Shown here: in pieces, positions 26,390 through 35,353 of the stretch
Layout: each line of letters opens with the position of its first letter
Position numbering within the stretch: the first letter of the stretch is position 1
Origin: Kiritimatiellia bacterium
Lineage (GTDB): Bacteria; Verrucomicrobiota; Kiritimatiellia; UBA8416; JADHWI01
Length of the DNA stretch: 57,683 bases
Assembly: GCA_030744755.1 (NCBI GenBank)
Contig: JASLPY010000028.1
Span: 1 to 57,683 of the forward strand
Reading direction: 5' to 3'
Position numbers and translations under genes: made by a program
The notes under the pieces: model-generated
Database searches by the model: none
Told to the model about the DNA's origin: nothing
What the model saw: only the letters and a program-made list of their open reading frames with translations

Positions 26390-28522
26390 ATGTCAGAAGC
26401 AAACATCATATTTAAGACTGGGACGAGAAGCAGCAGGCTTGCGGTTGTTCAGACGGGGAATGCTCTGCGGAAGCTTGAGGAACAGTTTCCGCAGTGCCGC
26501 TTTGAAGAAGTTCTCCTTTCGTCTCCAGGCGACCGTGACCTTGTCATGGATCTCCGGGAAAGCTCGAACGATTTCTTCACGCGCGATCTTGATGACAAGG
26601 TACTGTCAGGTGAACTTGATTGCGCCGTGCACAGCGCAAAGGACGTCCCCGACCCCCCCGCCGAGGGGCTTGATTGGTTCTGGCTGCCATGGAAGGAAGA
26701 CAGGAGAGACGCAATCATCCTGCCTGCAGGAAAGACGATGGCAGACCTGCCGGACAGGCCGGCAATCGGGGTAAGCAGTGACAGGCGGGAAGCCTACTCT
26801 CTTCGCCGCTTCCCTTCGGCGGAACTGCGCAGCATAAGAGGCAATATCGAAGAACGCCTGGAACAACTCGATGCCGGCGACTTTGATATTGTGATCATGG
26901 CTGCGGCAGCCCTGGTACGCCTGGGCCTGACGGAACGGATAAGCGAGTGGATTCCCCTCGAGGATCTCCCTCCGCCCGAGGCCCAGGGCACTCTTTGCCT
27001 CACGTTCAGGGACGGCGATGAACGATTTGTGCGCATGCGAAGTCTTTTTGTTAAGGCCGTTACCTTCGCAGGGGCAGGTGTAGGCAGCTCCGGAACCTGC
27101 ACGCTCGACGCGATGAAAGCCCTGAGACGCTGCGATATCTGCCTGCACGATGCCCTCATGGGTCCCGACCTGATTGATCTTCTGCCTCCAAGCGTGGAAT
27201 GCGTTCACGTTGGAAAACGGAGCGGACGGCACAGCTTGCCGCAGGAGGAAATCACCGCACTCATTGGGAAACATGCTCGCAAGGGTCAGCGAGTCGTGCG
27301 CTTGAAGGGGGGCGACCCGGGCGTCTTTGGGCGTCTCGCCGAAGAAGTCGACTTCCTCGATGCACTTCACATCCCCTATCGCGTTCTACCGGGCGTTAGC
27401 AGCCTTTCAGCCGCATCGACGGGCACCGGAATGCTTCTCACAAGACGCGGCCTGTCCAGGGGATTCTGCGTTATGACCCCGCGACTCAAGGGCGGAGGCA
27501 CATCTTCGGTAGCCGGCGACGTAAGGGCAAAGCTGCCGATGGTATTCTTTATGGCCGTCTCCGTCACCGACCAGATTGCACGCGAGCTCATCGAAGACGG
27601 CGTGTCTGCCGAAACACCTGCGGCGATGGTCTTCGGAGCGGGTGGCGACCAGTCTTACACCGTTTCCGGCACGTTGAAGAATATCGGAGAAAAGATCTCC
27701 GCAACTTCTCACACGTTACCCGGAACACTGATAATCGGTGAGGTCGCCGGTTACAGCTATGAAACGAAATGGGGGGCTCTTCAGGGAAAGAGGACCCTCA
27801 TCACCTCCAGCGCTGCCCTGCAGGACAAGGCTGCGGGACTCGTCCATGATGCGGGTGGCAGACCTGTGTGCAGACCACTGATCAAGCTTGTTCCCGACAG
27901 CAAGGCGCTCGAACGAGTACGTCACCTGGATAAGTATGACTGGGTCGTGCTCACGTCGCCTTCCGCAGTGCGCTGCTTCCACGAACTCCTGCGACAGGCG
28001 GCAACCGATATCCGTTCGCTTCCGAAGCTTGTAACGTGCGGGGGCGGGACTTCGCAGGTTTTCAAAGAAATGGACTTGGCAGTGGACATTCAGCCGACTG
28101 AGAACTTCGGCGCTGAGGGCCTCTTGAAAACCGTGGAGCCGCTGGTTACAGATGGCACCAGGGTTCTTCGCCTCCGTTCCGACAAGGCCGGAAGCGGACT
28201 GGCGGAAACATTGCGGGAGCTTGGTGCGGAAGTTGATGACTGCATCCTTTATCAGAACGAGCCCATTGCATACGATTCCGAACCTGCATTCGATGCAGTC
28301 TTCTTTGCCAGTGCATCGGCTGTTGAGGTCTTCGATTCGCACTGGGGCGCCGATTCGTTGACGGGGAAGACCGTTGTGGCAATCGGGCAACCAACGCTGA
28401 GAGCGCTGGAGAAACGCGGTATAACCGCAGACATTGTTGGCCCTGAGGCCACGGTGGAATCGAGCATAGAGGCACTGGCCGAGTACTGCGTGAAACTTTC
28501 AATCGTTGAAATGATAAAGTAA
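26390..28522 (+). CDS. HemC-CobA-HemD fusion with truncated HemC
   Basis: 710 residues, three enzymes in one chain. Residues 1-220 are hydroxymethylbilane synthase domains 1-2, with HSAKDVP (Asp85, the catalytic Asp), Arg132-Arg133 and LRSIRGNIEERL retained. Domain 3, including the usual GGCxxPIG cysteine that bears the dipyrromethane cofactor, is missing: CobA begins at about 222. CobA (SUMT, methylates uroporphyrinogen III to precorrin-2) shows VGKRSGRHSLPQEEI and VVRLKGGDPGVFGRLAEE, although its first loop is GAGVGSSGTCT in place of GAGPGDPELLT. HemD (uroporphyrinogen-III synthase) spans about 465-710. The order matches consecutive steps. It sits in the hem/ahb run, 18 bp after sirC. Confidence 0.9.
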   Translation: MSEANIIFKTGTRSSRLAVVQTGNALRKLEEQFPQCRFEEVLLSSPGDRDLVMDLRESSNDFFTRDLDDKVLSGELDCAVHSAKDVPDPPAEGLDWFWLPWKEDRRDAIILPAGKTMADLPDRPAIGVSSDRREAYSLRRFPSAELRSIRGNIEERLEQLDAGDFDIVIMAAAALVRLGLTERISEWIPLEDLPPPEAQGTLCLTFRDGDERFVRMRSLFVKAVTFAGAGVGSSGTCTLDAMKALRRCDICLHDALMGPDLIDLLPPSVECVHVGKRSGRHSLPQEEITALIGKHARKGQRVVRLKGGDPGVFGRLAEEVDFLDALHIPYRVLPGVSSLSAASTGTGMLLTRRGLSRGFCVMTPRLKGGGTSSVAGDVRAKLPMVFFMAVSVTDQIARELIEDGVSAETPAAMVFGAGGDQSYTVSGTLKNIGEKISATSHTLPGTLIIGEVAGYSYETKWGALQGKRTLITSSAALQDKAAGLVHDAGGRPVCRPLIKLVPDSKALERVRHLDKYDWVVLTSPSAVRCFHELLRQAATDIRSLPKLVTCGGGTSQVFKEMDLAVDIQPTENFGAEGLLKTVEPLVTDGTRVLRLRSDKAGSGLAETLRELGAEVDDCILYQNEPIAYDSEPAFDAVFFASASAVEVFDSHWGADSLTGKTVVAIGQPTLRALEKRGITADIVGPEATVESSIEALAEYCVKLSIVEMIK

Positions 28523-28543
28523 GGAAATTCGAAAGGCACAATC

Positions 28544-29524
28544 ATGTATCCGCAAGTTCGCCTACGTCGACTACGAAGGAATCCTGCCCTGCGCCGAATG
28601 TTCGATATGGCTCTTCCCGGGCCGGAGAAATTTGTCTGGCCGGTGTTCGTCGTCGAAGGTGAGGGTCAGCGACAGACCATCGATGCCATGCCGGGGCAAT
28701 ACCGGCTAAGCGTCGACATGCTTCTCAAGGAACTCGAGCCCGTGGCAAAAATGGACATAGGTGGCATCCTCATCTTCGGGCTCGTCGATGAATCGCAGAA
28801 AGACGACTGCGGGACTGCTGCCCACGACGATAAGGGAGCCGTTCAGGAAGCTGTAAGGGCCGTCCGAAATGCATACCCTGACCTGGTAGTGTTCACCGAC
28901 GTGTGCCTGTGCGCCTACACCACGCACGGACATTGCGGCCCGCTTAATGATTCCGGGGACGTGAACAACGACGCCTCGAACGAGATGCTGGCCAAGGTTG
29001 CGGTCTCGCACGCGGCGGCGGGTGCCGACTGCGTTGCGCCAAGCGCAATGATGGATGGGCAGGTCCTGGCCATACGGGAAGCGTTGACGCGGGAAGGCTT
29101 GGATCAAACGCTTCTTATGAGCTATTCGACGAAGTTCGCATCGGCCATGTACGGACCTTTCAGGGAAGCAGAGCAATCGGCCCCACAGAAAGGTGACAGG
29201 CAGGGCTACCAGGCATCCTACCGAGACCTGCGACAGGCAATTCGTGAATCTGAACTGGACGAGGAAGAAGGGGCGGACATCCTGATGGTCAAGCCGTCGC
29301 TGTTCTACATGGACATAATCAGCCTGCTTCGGGACCAGACACATTTGCCCATGGCCGCATACAACGTGAGCGGAGAATACTCGATGCTCATAGCCTCGGC
29401 CGACAGGGGATGGGGTGATCTGCGGGGAATGGTAAGGGAATCCACCGCAGGTCTGGTAAGAGCAGGCACGGACATCCTCCTGTCCTACTGGGCAAACAGG
29501 TACGACGAGTTTTTCAAAGATTGA
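28544..29524 (+). CDS. hemB: Porphobilinogen synthase
   Basis: 326 residues, standard length. It condenses two 5-aminolevulinates to porphobilinogen. The zinc-type metal site is DVCLCAYTTHGHCG (three Cys), and the two Schiff-base lysines lie in LMSYSTKFAS and LMVKPS. N-terminal RLRRLRRNPALRRMF is typical. It follows the fusion gene by 21 bp and is closely followed by hemL. Confidence 0.96.
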   Translation: MYPQVRLRRLRRNPALRRMFDMALPGPEKFVWPVFVVEGEGQRQTIDAMPGQYRLSVDMLLKELEPVAKMDIGGILIFGLVDESQKDDCGTAAHDDKGAVQEAVRAVRNAYPDLVVFTDVCLCAYTTHGHCGPLNDSGDVNNDASNEMLAKVAVSHAAAGADCVAPSAMMDGQVLAIREALTREGLDQTLLMSYSTKFASAMYGPFREAEQSAPQKGDRQGYQASYRDLRQAIRESELDEEEGADILMVKPSLFYMDIISLLRDQTHLPMAAYNVSGEYSMLIASADRGWGDLRGMVRESTAGLVRAGTDILLSYWANRYDEFFKD

Positions 29525-29538
29525 CAAAGGAGAGCAAC

Positions 29539-30813
29539 GTGACATCAAAGGAACTGTTTGAAAGGGCACAGCGTGTAATCCCCGGAGGGGTGAACAGTCC
29601 CGTTCGTGCGTTCAACGCCGTGGGAGGGGACCCGGTGTATGTTTCACAGGGCCAGGGCTCCCACATGACAACTGTCGATGGTATAGAACTTATCGATTTC
29701 TGTAGCTCATGGGGGCCGCTGATATTCGGCCATGCCCGCGAAGAAGTGATCGACGCGATACGGGAAGCTTCGGCCCAGGGCACGAGTTTCGGCACGAACA
29801 CACCGCGTGAAGTCGAATTCGCAGAATGCCTGTGCGATATGATCCCCTATATGGACATGGTCAGACTTGTCAGCTCCGGCACGGAGGCAGTCATGACCGC
29901 CCTGCGGCTTGCGCGTGGATTCACCGGTCGGAACAAGATCGTTAAGTTCGACGGTTGCTACCACGGGCATGCTGATTACCTGCTGGTCGCGGCCGGCAGC
30001 GGGCTCCTGACGGGAGGCATAACTTCATCCGCGGGAGTATCACCTTCCGCTGTGGCCGAGATACTCGTGCCCGGTTACAATGACCTGGATGCCGTCAGGC
30101 AGATAACCGGTGAGCACGGAAACGACATCGCCGCGATCATCGTCGAGCCTGTAGCAGGCAACATGGGTCTGGTTCCCCCCTCCCCCGGTTTCCTTGCCGG
30201 CCTCAGGGAACTGGCCGACGAGTGCGGGTGCCTCCTGATTTTTGACGAGGTCATAACAGGTTTCCGCCTTGGACCAACCACGTACGGGGCGATATGCGGA
30301 GTGACCCCTGACCTGACATGCCTCGGTAAAATTATAGGAGGAGGCATGCCGATAGGTGCGGTAGGCGGAAGAGAAGAAATCATGCGATCGCTCTCACCGC
30401 TTGGTCCCGTTTACCAGGCCGGCACACTCAGCGGCAACCCGGTCGCGGTAGCCGCCGGGCTTACCACCATGAAGCTGATACGCGAAGAAGACCCTTACCC
30501 GGCTATGGCTGCCCTGGCCAAACGCTTAACCGAGGAGGTGAATGCATCGGCCCGCGAAGGCAACGTCGAGATGCACTGTGCCTGCCTCGGAGGAATGTTC
30601 ACGCCTTTCTTCAGCAATGAAGACGTGACCGACCTGGCAGCGGCAAAACTGAGCAACACCAAGGCGCATGCCGCATTCTTTCACAGCATGCTCGAGCAGG
30701 GATGCTACCTGCCCCCGTCACAATTTGAAGTCGCATTCATATCCGCCGCGCACACCGACAAAGACGTAGACTCATTTGTTGCAGCCGCACGCACCGCTCT
30801 TAATTCTGCGTAA
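29539..30813 (+). CDS. hemL: Glutamate-1-semialdehyde 2,1-aminomutase
   Basis: 424 residues from the GTG that follows AAAGGAG by six bases. The open frame extends to a TTG over the hemB stop, but that has no ribosome-binding site. It is a class III PLP aminotransferase fold converting glutamate-1-semialdehyde to 5-aminolevulinate. It has VIPGGVNSPVRAF, CYHGHADYLLV, FDEVITGFR and the PLP lysine in LGKIIGGGMPIGA. Last biosynthetic gene of the heme run. Confidence 0.96.
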   Translation: MTSKELFERAQRVIPGGVNSPVRAFNAVGGDPVYVSQGQGSHMTTVDGIELIDFCSSWGPLIFGHAREEVIDAIREASAQGTSFGTNTPREVEFAECLCDMIPYMDMVRLVSSGTEAVMTALRLARGFTGRNKIVKFDGCYHGHADYLLVAAGSGLLTGGITSSAGVSPSAVAEILVPGYNDLDAVRQITGEHGNDIAAIIVEPVAGNMGLVPPSPGFLAGLRELADECGCLLIFDEVITGFRLGPTTYGAICGVTPDLTCLGKIIGGGMPIGAVGGREEIMRSLSPLGPVYQAGTLSGNPVAVAAGLTTMKLIREEDPYPAMAALAKRLTEEVNASAREGNVEMHCACLGGMFTPFFSNEDVTDLAAAKLSNTKAHAAFFHSMLEQGCYLPPSQFEVAFISAAHTDKDVDSFVAAARTALNSA

Positions 30814-30821
30814 ACCGGACA

Positions 30822-31790
30822 ATGATCATGAATCCAGAGACGTCACATGGCAACGCGGCAGTGCATGCCCTGCTGATCCTGGCCCTTTCAGCGGGTCTTA
30901 CGGGGTGCGGGCGACAAGATGCCCTGGTTGTGGATCTTAACCGTGTTGAGCCAGAACCAGAGCCGCAGAAAGAAACGTTGAATCAGCCCAGTCCCATCAG
31001 GATCGCCGTGGGAGCCGTTCTGACTCCGGAGGAGGGGCACGGGTACTACAGACAATTCCTTGATTACATTGGTGACAGGCTGCATCGGCCGGCCAAGTAC
31101 ATTGACAGAAAGACGTATAGTGAAGTAAACGGTCTTCTCCGCAACAATGAAGTCGACATGGCGTTCATCTGCAGTCGCCCCTATGTCGAGGGCAGGGATG
31201 GGTTCGGCCTGGAACTTCTGGCCGCACCGGTGGTCAACGGCAAAACCGTCTACCATTCATACATTATTGTTCCGTCAGACAGTCCCGCCACCTGCCTGGC
31301 AGACCTTAAAGAAGGGACTTTTGCATTCTGTGATCCGCTGTCGAACACGGGGCATCTGGCCCCGACCGCAATGCTGAACGAAATCGACGAGACGCCTGAA
31401 TCGTTCTTCAGCAAGTTCATTTTTACTTATGCGCACGACCGGACCATAAAGTTTGTGGCCCAGAAGATTGTAGACGGTGGTGCCGTGGATAGCCTCATCT
31501 GGCAGTGGGCAGATTCAATTGATTCGAAATACACATCCAAGACAAAGGTTGTCGCCCAGTCCAGGGCATTTGGCATTCCTCCCGTCGTGGTGCCGCAGTC
31601 TATCGATCCTGAGTTGAAGAAACAACTAAGAGATGTTTTACTGAATGCACACTTGGATCAGCGTGGGAAAACTATCCTCTCGGGCATGATGATCGACCGC
31701 TTTGTCGAAATTGATGATTCTGCCTACGACTCAATCCGCAGAATACAGCACGCCCTATCTCCGCAAGGGGACGAGGTCGAGAAAAAGTGA
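30822..31790 (+). CDS. PhnD-like periplasmic binding lipoprotein (sensor partner)
   Basis: 322 residues. A signal sequence ends in the lipobox LTGC (Cys29), followed by a Glu/Pro linker and a type II periplasmic binding domain of the phosphonate/phosphite PhnD type. Key segments are IRIAVGAVLTPEEGHGYYRQ, NNEVDMAFICSRPYVEG and FCDPLSNTGHLAPTAML. No ABC transporter genes are present; instead the stop overlaps a sensor kinase gene. Similar proteins (for example AioX in arsenite sensing) bind an oxyanion and signal to a kinase. The ligand here is unknown. It starts 8 bp after hemL, so it may belong to the heme transcript. Confidence 0.8.
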   Translation: MIMNPETSHGNAAVHALLILALSAGLTGCGRQDALVVDLNRVEPEPEPQKETLNQPSPIRIAVGAVLTPEEGHGYYRQFLDYIGDRLHRPAKYIDRKTYSEVNGLLRNNEVDMAFICSRPYVEGRDGFGLELLAAPVVNGKTVYHSYIIVPSDSPATCLADLKEGTFAFCDPLSNTGHLAPTAMLNEIDETPESFFSKFIFTYAHDRTIKFVAQKIVDGGAVDSLIWQWADSIDSKYTSKTKVVAQSRAFGIPPVVVPQSIDPELKKQLRDVLLNAHLDQRGKTILSGMMIDRFVEIDDSAYDSIRRIQHALSPQGDEVEKK

Positions 31791-33199
31791 GTGCCCATAC
31801 AAGACACCTGGGACTCAGGTTCAGGCTTCTCGTAACCAATGCCTGTGTTATTGCAGTCCTCGGCGTTGCCGTCGTTGTAATCGCAAGAACTGCACTCTCG
31901 GATTCCCTGTCGGATGAGCTTCAGAAGAATTGGCTTATCATTACCAGTCACCTTGCCGAAGATATTGCGGATCCGATACTGACCGGCGACAAACAGGCGC
32001 TGCGGGCACGGGTCTTCGATCACGAAGAAGGCATACAGGATGCTGAGTACGTGTTTGTACTGGATGAGAAAGGGGAGGTCCTGGCTCACACTTTTGCGAG
32101 AGGGTTCCCTTCGGATCTGAAGGAACTGCCCCCAGTCGGCAGAGAAACCTGCGTCAAGACGAGAGTCAGCATCAACGGGAAACATCTCCTTGATCTGGCT
32201 GTTCCCGTGCTCAACGGCAGCATAGGCGAAGTGCATTCCGGGTTCTCCGAGGAAACCGTAATTGAGGACACATCGCGCCTCGTAAAGCTTGTCGGCATTA
32301 CGGTGGCAGTGGCACTTATTATGCAGATAGCGCTATCAGCAGTATTGGGTTCTCTCATAACGAAGCCCATCTTGGACCTCAGAACACTTGCCGATCAGGT
32401 TCGAAGGATAGGACGGGGTGAGCCAAGCAACCAGATCCATGTGCGCGGCAGCAACGAAGTGAGCGAACTGGCTGCAGCCTACAACACCATGAGGGAGGAC
32501 CTCAGGGCTTATCAACAACGCCTCCGCCTGTTGGCCGCACAGTTGTCATCGGCCGAGGAGCACGAAAGGCGCAAGATTGCCGTTGAACTGCATGATCATA
32601 TAGGCCAGACCATGTCCGCTGCCAAAATCAAGCTGGGCAGGCTTCGAAAGGAAGCTGACTCTCCCAAGGTCGCCGCCAACCTGTTGGAGTTACAGGAATT
32701 GGTCGGATCGGCCATCAAGGCTATACGTTCATTGACATTTGAACTGAGCCCGCCAGTTCTCTACGAATTAGGTTTCGTGCCCGCCCTTGAATGGCTCTGC
32801 GATCATATGTTTGCCCAGTATGAGCTATGCGTCAGTTTCGAAAAGAAAGAGCAAACTGTACAGCTGGACGAGGAACTGCGCGTGTTTCTGTTTCAAGTGG
32901 TCAGGGAACTGCTGATTAACGTTGTGAAGCACGCCGGCGTTAAACAGGCAGAACTGTCCGTGGAGACTAATGAGACCGGTGTCCGAGTTGTCCTTGATGA
33001 CAAGGGCCACGGGTTTGACGCGCACCGGCAAACTGTGCTGCCTGATCGTGCAATGGGTTTTGGCCTGTTCAGTATCAAGGAGCGGCTTCGTCAGTTTGAC
33101 GGATCCCTGACCATCAAGTCCTGTCCTGGGACTGGAACTCATGTTACAGTATTTGTCCCACAAGAACCGAGGGGAATGTATGGGAGAAACCAACGATGA
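31787..33199 (+). CDS. Membrane sensor histidine kinase (NarL-partner type)
   Basis: 470 residues starting at GTG inside the upstream stop (GTGA). Transmembrane helix at about 12-33, a periplasmic domain of about 135 residues, a second helix near 168-190, a HAMP domain, a HisKA_3 dimerisation domain with the phosphorylated His in KIAVELHDHIGQ, and a HATPase_c domain (ELLINVVKHAG, LDDKGHGFD, GFGLFSIKERL). It would phosphorylate the regulator encoded next, in response to the PhnD-like lipoprotein. Confidence 0.9.
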   Translation: MSAHTRHLGLRFRLLVTNACVIAVLGVAVVVIARTALSDSLSDELQKNWLIITSHLAEDIADPILTGDKQALRARVFDHEEGIQDAEYVFVLDEKGEVLAHTFARGFPSDLKELPPVGRETCVKTRVSINGKHLLDLAVPVLNGSIGEVHSGFSEETVIEDTSRLVKLVGITVAVALIMQIALSAVLGSLITKPILDLRTLADQVRRIGRGEPSNQIHVRGSNEVSELAAAYNTMREDLRAYQQRLRLLAAQLSSAEEHERRKIAVELHDHIGQTMSAAKIKLGRLRKEADSPKVAANLLELQELVGSAIKAIRSLTFELSPPVLYELGFVPALEWLCDHMFAQYELCVSFEKKEQTVQLDEELRVFLFQVVRELLINVVKHAGVKQAELSVETNETGVRVVLDDKGHGFDAHRQTVLPDRAMGFGLFSIKERLRQFDGSLTIKSCPGTGTHVTVFVPQEPRGMYGRNQR

Positions 33200-33834
33200 C
33201 AACTAGAGTCATTCTGGCAGATGATCACAGAATTGTCCGGGAAGGCCTGCGAGGTCTGCTCGATGATCAACCGGGGATAGAAGTAGTCGGAGAAACGGGA
33301 GATGGTTGTGAAACAGTCCAACGTGCCCTGGAGCTCTCACCTGATGTCGTGGTAATGGATGTTACCATGCCTGGATACAACGGAGTCGAGGCAACCCGAC
33401 GCATTTTGGCGGAGAATCCCGACATTCGAGTAATCGCTCTCTCCGTCCACTCCGAACGTCATTTTGTGGCCGGAATGCTCAGTGCCGGAGCAACAGCATA
33501 CCTTCTGAAAGACTGTGCATCCGAGGAGTTGGTGCAGGCGATCAAGACTACCGTAGCGGGGCAGATCTACCTGAGCCCTGAAGTAGCCCAGAATGCAATG
33601 ACCGATTATCTGAAGTTCCTCTCACACCCATCTCCTTTGACGGCAAGACAGAAGGAAATCCTGCATCTCATCGCCGAAGGCAAGACAATCAGAGAGACGG
33701 CTGCTCTTCTTCACCTGAGCCCCAAGACCGTGGAGATGCATAGAAAGAACATCATGTCGAAACTAGACATCCGCAGCATCGCGGAACTCACAAAATATGC
33801 CATCCGCGAGGGACTCACAGCCCTTGACACATAG
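33196..33834 (+). CDS. NarL/FixJ-family response regulator
   Basis: 212 residues. Receiver at 1-120 (LADDHRIVREG, phosphoacceptor Asp in VVVMDVTMPGYNGVE, Lys in AYLLKDCAS) and a LuxR-type helix-turn-helix at about 145-205 (LTARQKEILHLIAEGKTIRE and LSPKTVEMHRKNIMSKL). The start overlaps the kinase stop by four bases. Target genes are not evident; the heme operon or the neighbouring porin remnants are possible. Confidence 0.92.
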   Translation: MTTRVILADDHRIVREGLRGLLDDQPGIEVVGETGDGCETVQRALELSPDVVVMDVTMPGYNGVEATRRILAENPDIRVIALSVHSERHFVAGMLSAGATAYLLKDCASEELVQAIKTTVAGQIYLSPEVAQNAMTDYLKFLSHPSPLTARQKEILHLIAEGKTIRETAALLHLSPKTVEMHRKNIMSKLDIRSIAELTKYAIREGLTALDT

Positions 33835-34056
33835 ACGTACCCAACGTTAGATCTTCGCTTGCTCAGCATTTCCCATCTCTCTTCTGCCATGCGCACTACA
33901 GCCTATGGCGACCTTCTTCCCTTTACTGGCAACCCTTGCACCGCACAGACGAAACTCCACTCCTACTACTCGTAGGAATCTCCCATTGCGCCAAACACCT
34001 GCTAGTGCAACCCTATAGACAAGAAACAAGCAAGGTGCGATGCGAAGGGAGACGAA

Positions 34057-34578
34057 GTGCATCCGGAGAGACACATAAACACGGTCCTCATTTCGATATC
34101 TGAATCGGAACGGCAGCGCGTTCTTTCCTGGGAACTTGGCGCTGAGTATCCAGTACTTTGTGCAGCACCCCTGCAAGATGCTTCACGCTTTGCAGAACGA
34201 ACACAGCCCGACGCTATTGTTATAGATGCCACAGCGCGAGGGGTGACAACGTTGCACGAGTTAAAGACCAACCCCCGAACCCGCCGGATTCCGGTAGTTA
34301 TACTCACCTTCTCAGACTGGCCGCAGCAATCACAGACGGTTGACAGTTTAGCGGAACGCTACAAGCAAATGGGTCCGACAAGCGTGCTGAGGCAACCTGT
34401 AACGCCGGAACGCTTGCGAGAAGAAATACACCGCATGCTTCTTCGCGTTGCAGTCGCATCGGATCGCCCCCGAGCCAACCCCGATTGCAGTCGGTACCAG
34501 ACGCCGGAAAACGACAAGCACCAGAGAACCCCAGACATAGTGCAGATTCCATCAGCCTATCATCGAGCAGCTGTATGA
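34057..34578 (+). CDS. Degenerate receiver-like protein
   Basis: 173 residues starting at GTG after GGGAG. Residues 5-130 follow the receiver fold: VLISISESERQR, DAIVIDATARGVTTLHELK, RIPVVILTF and SVLRQPVTPERLREEI. The acidic pair is replaced by SES and the conserved Lys before Pro by Gln, so normal phosphorylation is unlikely even though an Asp sits at the acceptor position. The last 40 residues look disordered. It lies 222 bp after the response regulator. The gap before it holds no supported gene. Confidence 0.6.
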   Translation: MHPERHINTVLISISESERQRVLSWELGAEYPVLCAAPLQDASRFAERTQPDAIVIDATARGVTTLHELKTNPRTRRIPVVILTFSDWPQQSQTVDSLAERYKQMGPTSVLRQPVTPERLREEIHRMLLRVAVASDRPRANPDCSRYQTPENDKHQRTPDIVQIPSAYHRAAV

Positions 34579-34639
34579 CAGACCATTCAATCAACATCGA
34601 AGTTCAAGTGGTACTAACAAAACAAACAAGGAGTTAGAG

Positions 34640-35353
34640 ATGACATCTCAGAAAAAACCACGGATGACCAGGGTCACGATGCTAACGATCGCTTTACTGG
34701 CTTTTGCACTTTACAGCGAGGCATCACCCACGGGGCTGAACAACATCCCGACTGCAGACGTGGTCCCCAAGAACATCCTGGTTCTGCAAAGCTGGATCAA
34801 CGCCAGTCAAGGCACCTCCCCATCATACTTCATCGGTGCCAAATACGGCCTTCACAGATACGTAGAGATCGGTGCGGACCAGCTGGTGGGTGCGGATGAT
34901 GTAGGCCCAACCCTCCTGCAGGCCAAGATCCAGGTGCCGATGCCACAGGAGAATCCTCCCGTCGTTCCTTTGCTTGGCATCGCCAACGTGTCTGATGACA
35001 GCGATGAGGCCGGCGATGCCGATCCTTATGCTCTGCTGACCGCAGACCTAGGGTTTGCACGTGCACATGTTGGGTACAGTTTTCAGGACGACAATGACGG
35101 AGTATTTGCAGGCATAGACAAGGCCCTGTCAATCAGTGATCGGGACCTCGTTCTGAGAGCAGATATTCGCCAGGTTGACGATGGCGACGAAATCCTCAGC
35201 AGTGCCGGATTCCTTCACGTTCTGCCCTGGAATCTTGCCTTGGAGAGCTGGGTATCTTTTCATTCCGATGCCTCGACGCCAAGTTCGACAACGATCACGC
35301 CGCCAAGATCAAATTTGACGGCGCCGACATCGTCTCCAGCGACCAGAAGGTAG
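34640..35353 (+). pseudogene. Outer-membrane-type protein, C-terminus lost at a junction
   Basis: 237 codons with a good AAGGAG site. A signal peptide (to about residue 29) is followed by NIPTADVVPKNILVLQSW, SYFIGAKYGLHRYVEIGAD and strand-rich sequence up to WNLALESWVSF (about 203). From there the frame reads SDASTPSSTTITPPRSN..., which is not protein-like. Those same bases, in another frame, encode the start of the second barrel (LDAKFDNDHAAKIKF). This looks like a deletion joining two genes out of frame near 35255; a simple frameshift in one gene is less likely because the two halves look like different families. Confidence 0.6.

Noticed and set aside
16014..30845. A 17-base identical string at 16014-16030 and 30829-30845
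   Set aside because: One such match is not surprising in a window of this size and the flanks are unrelated.
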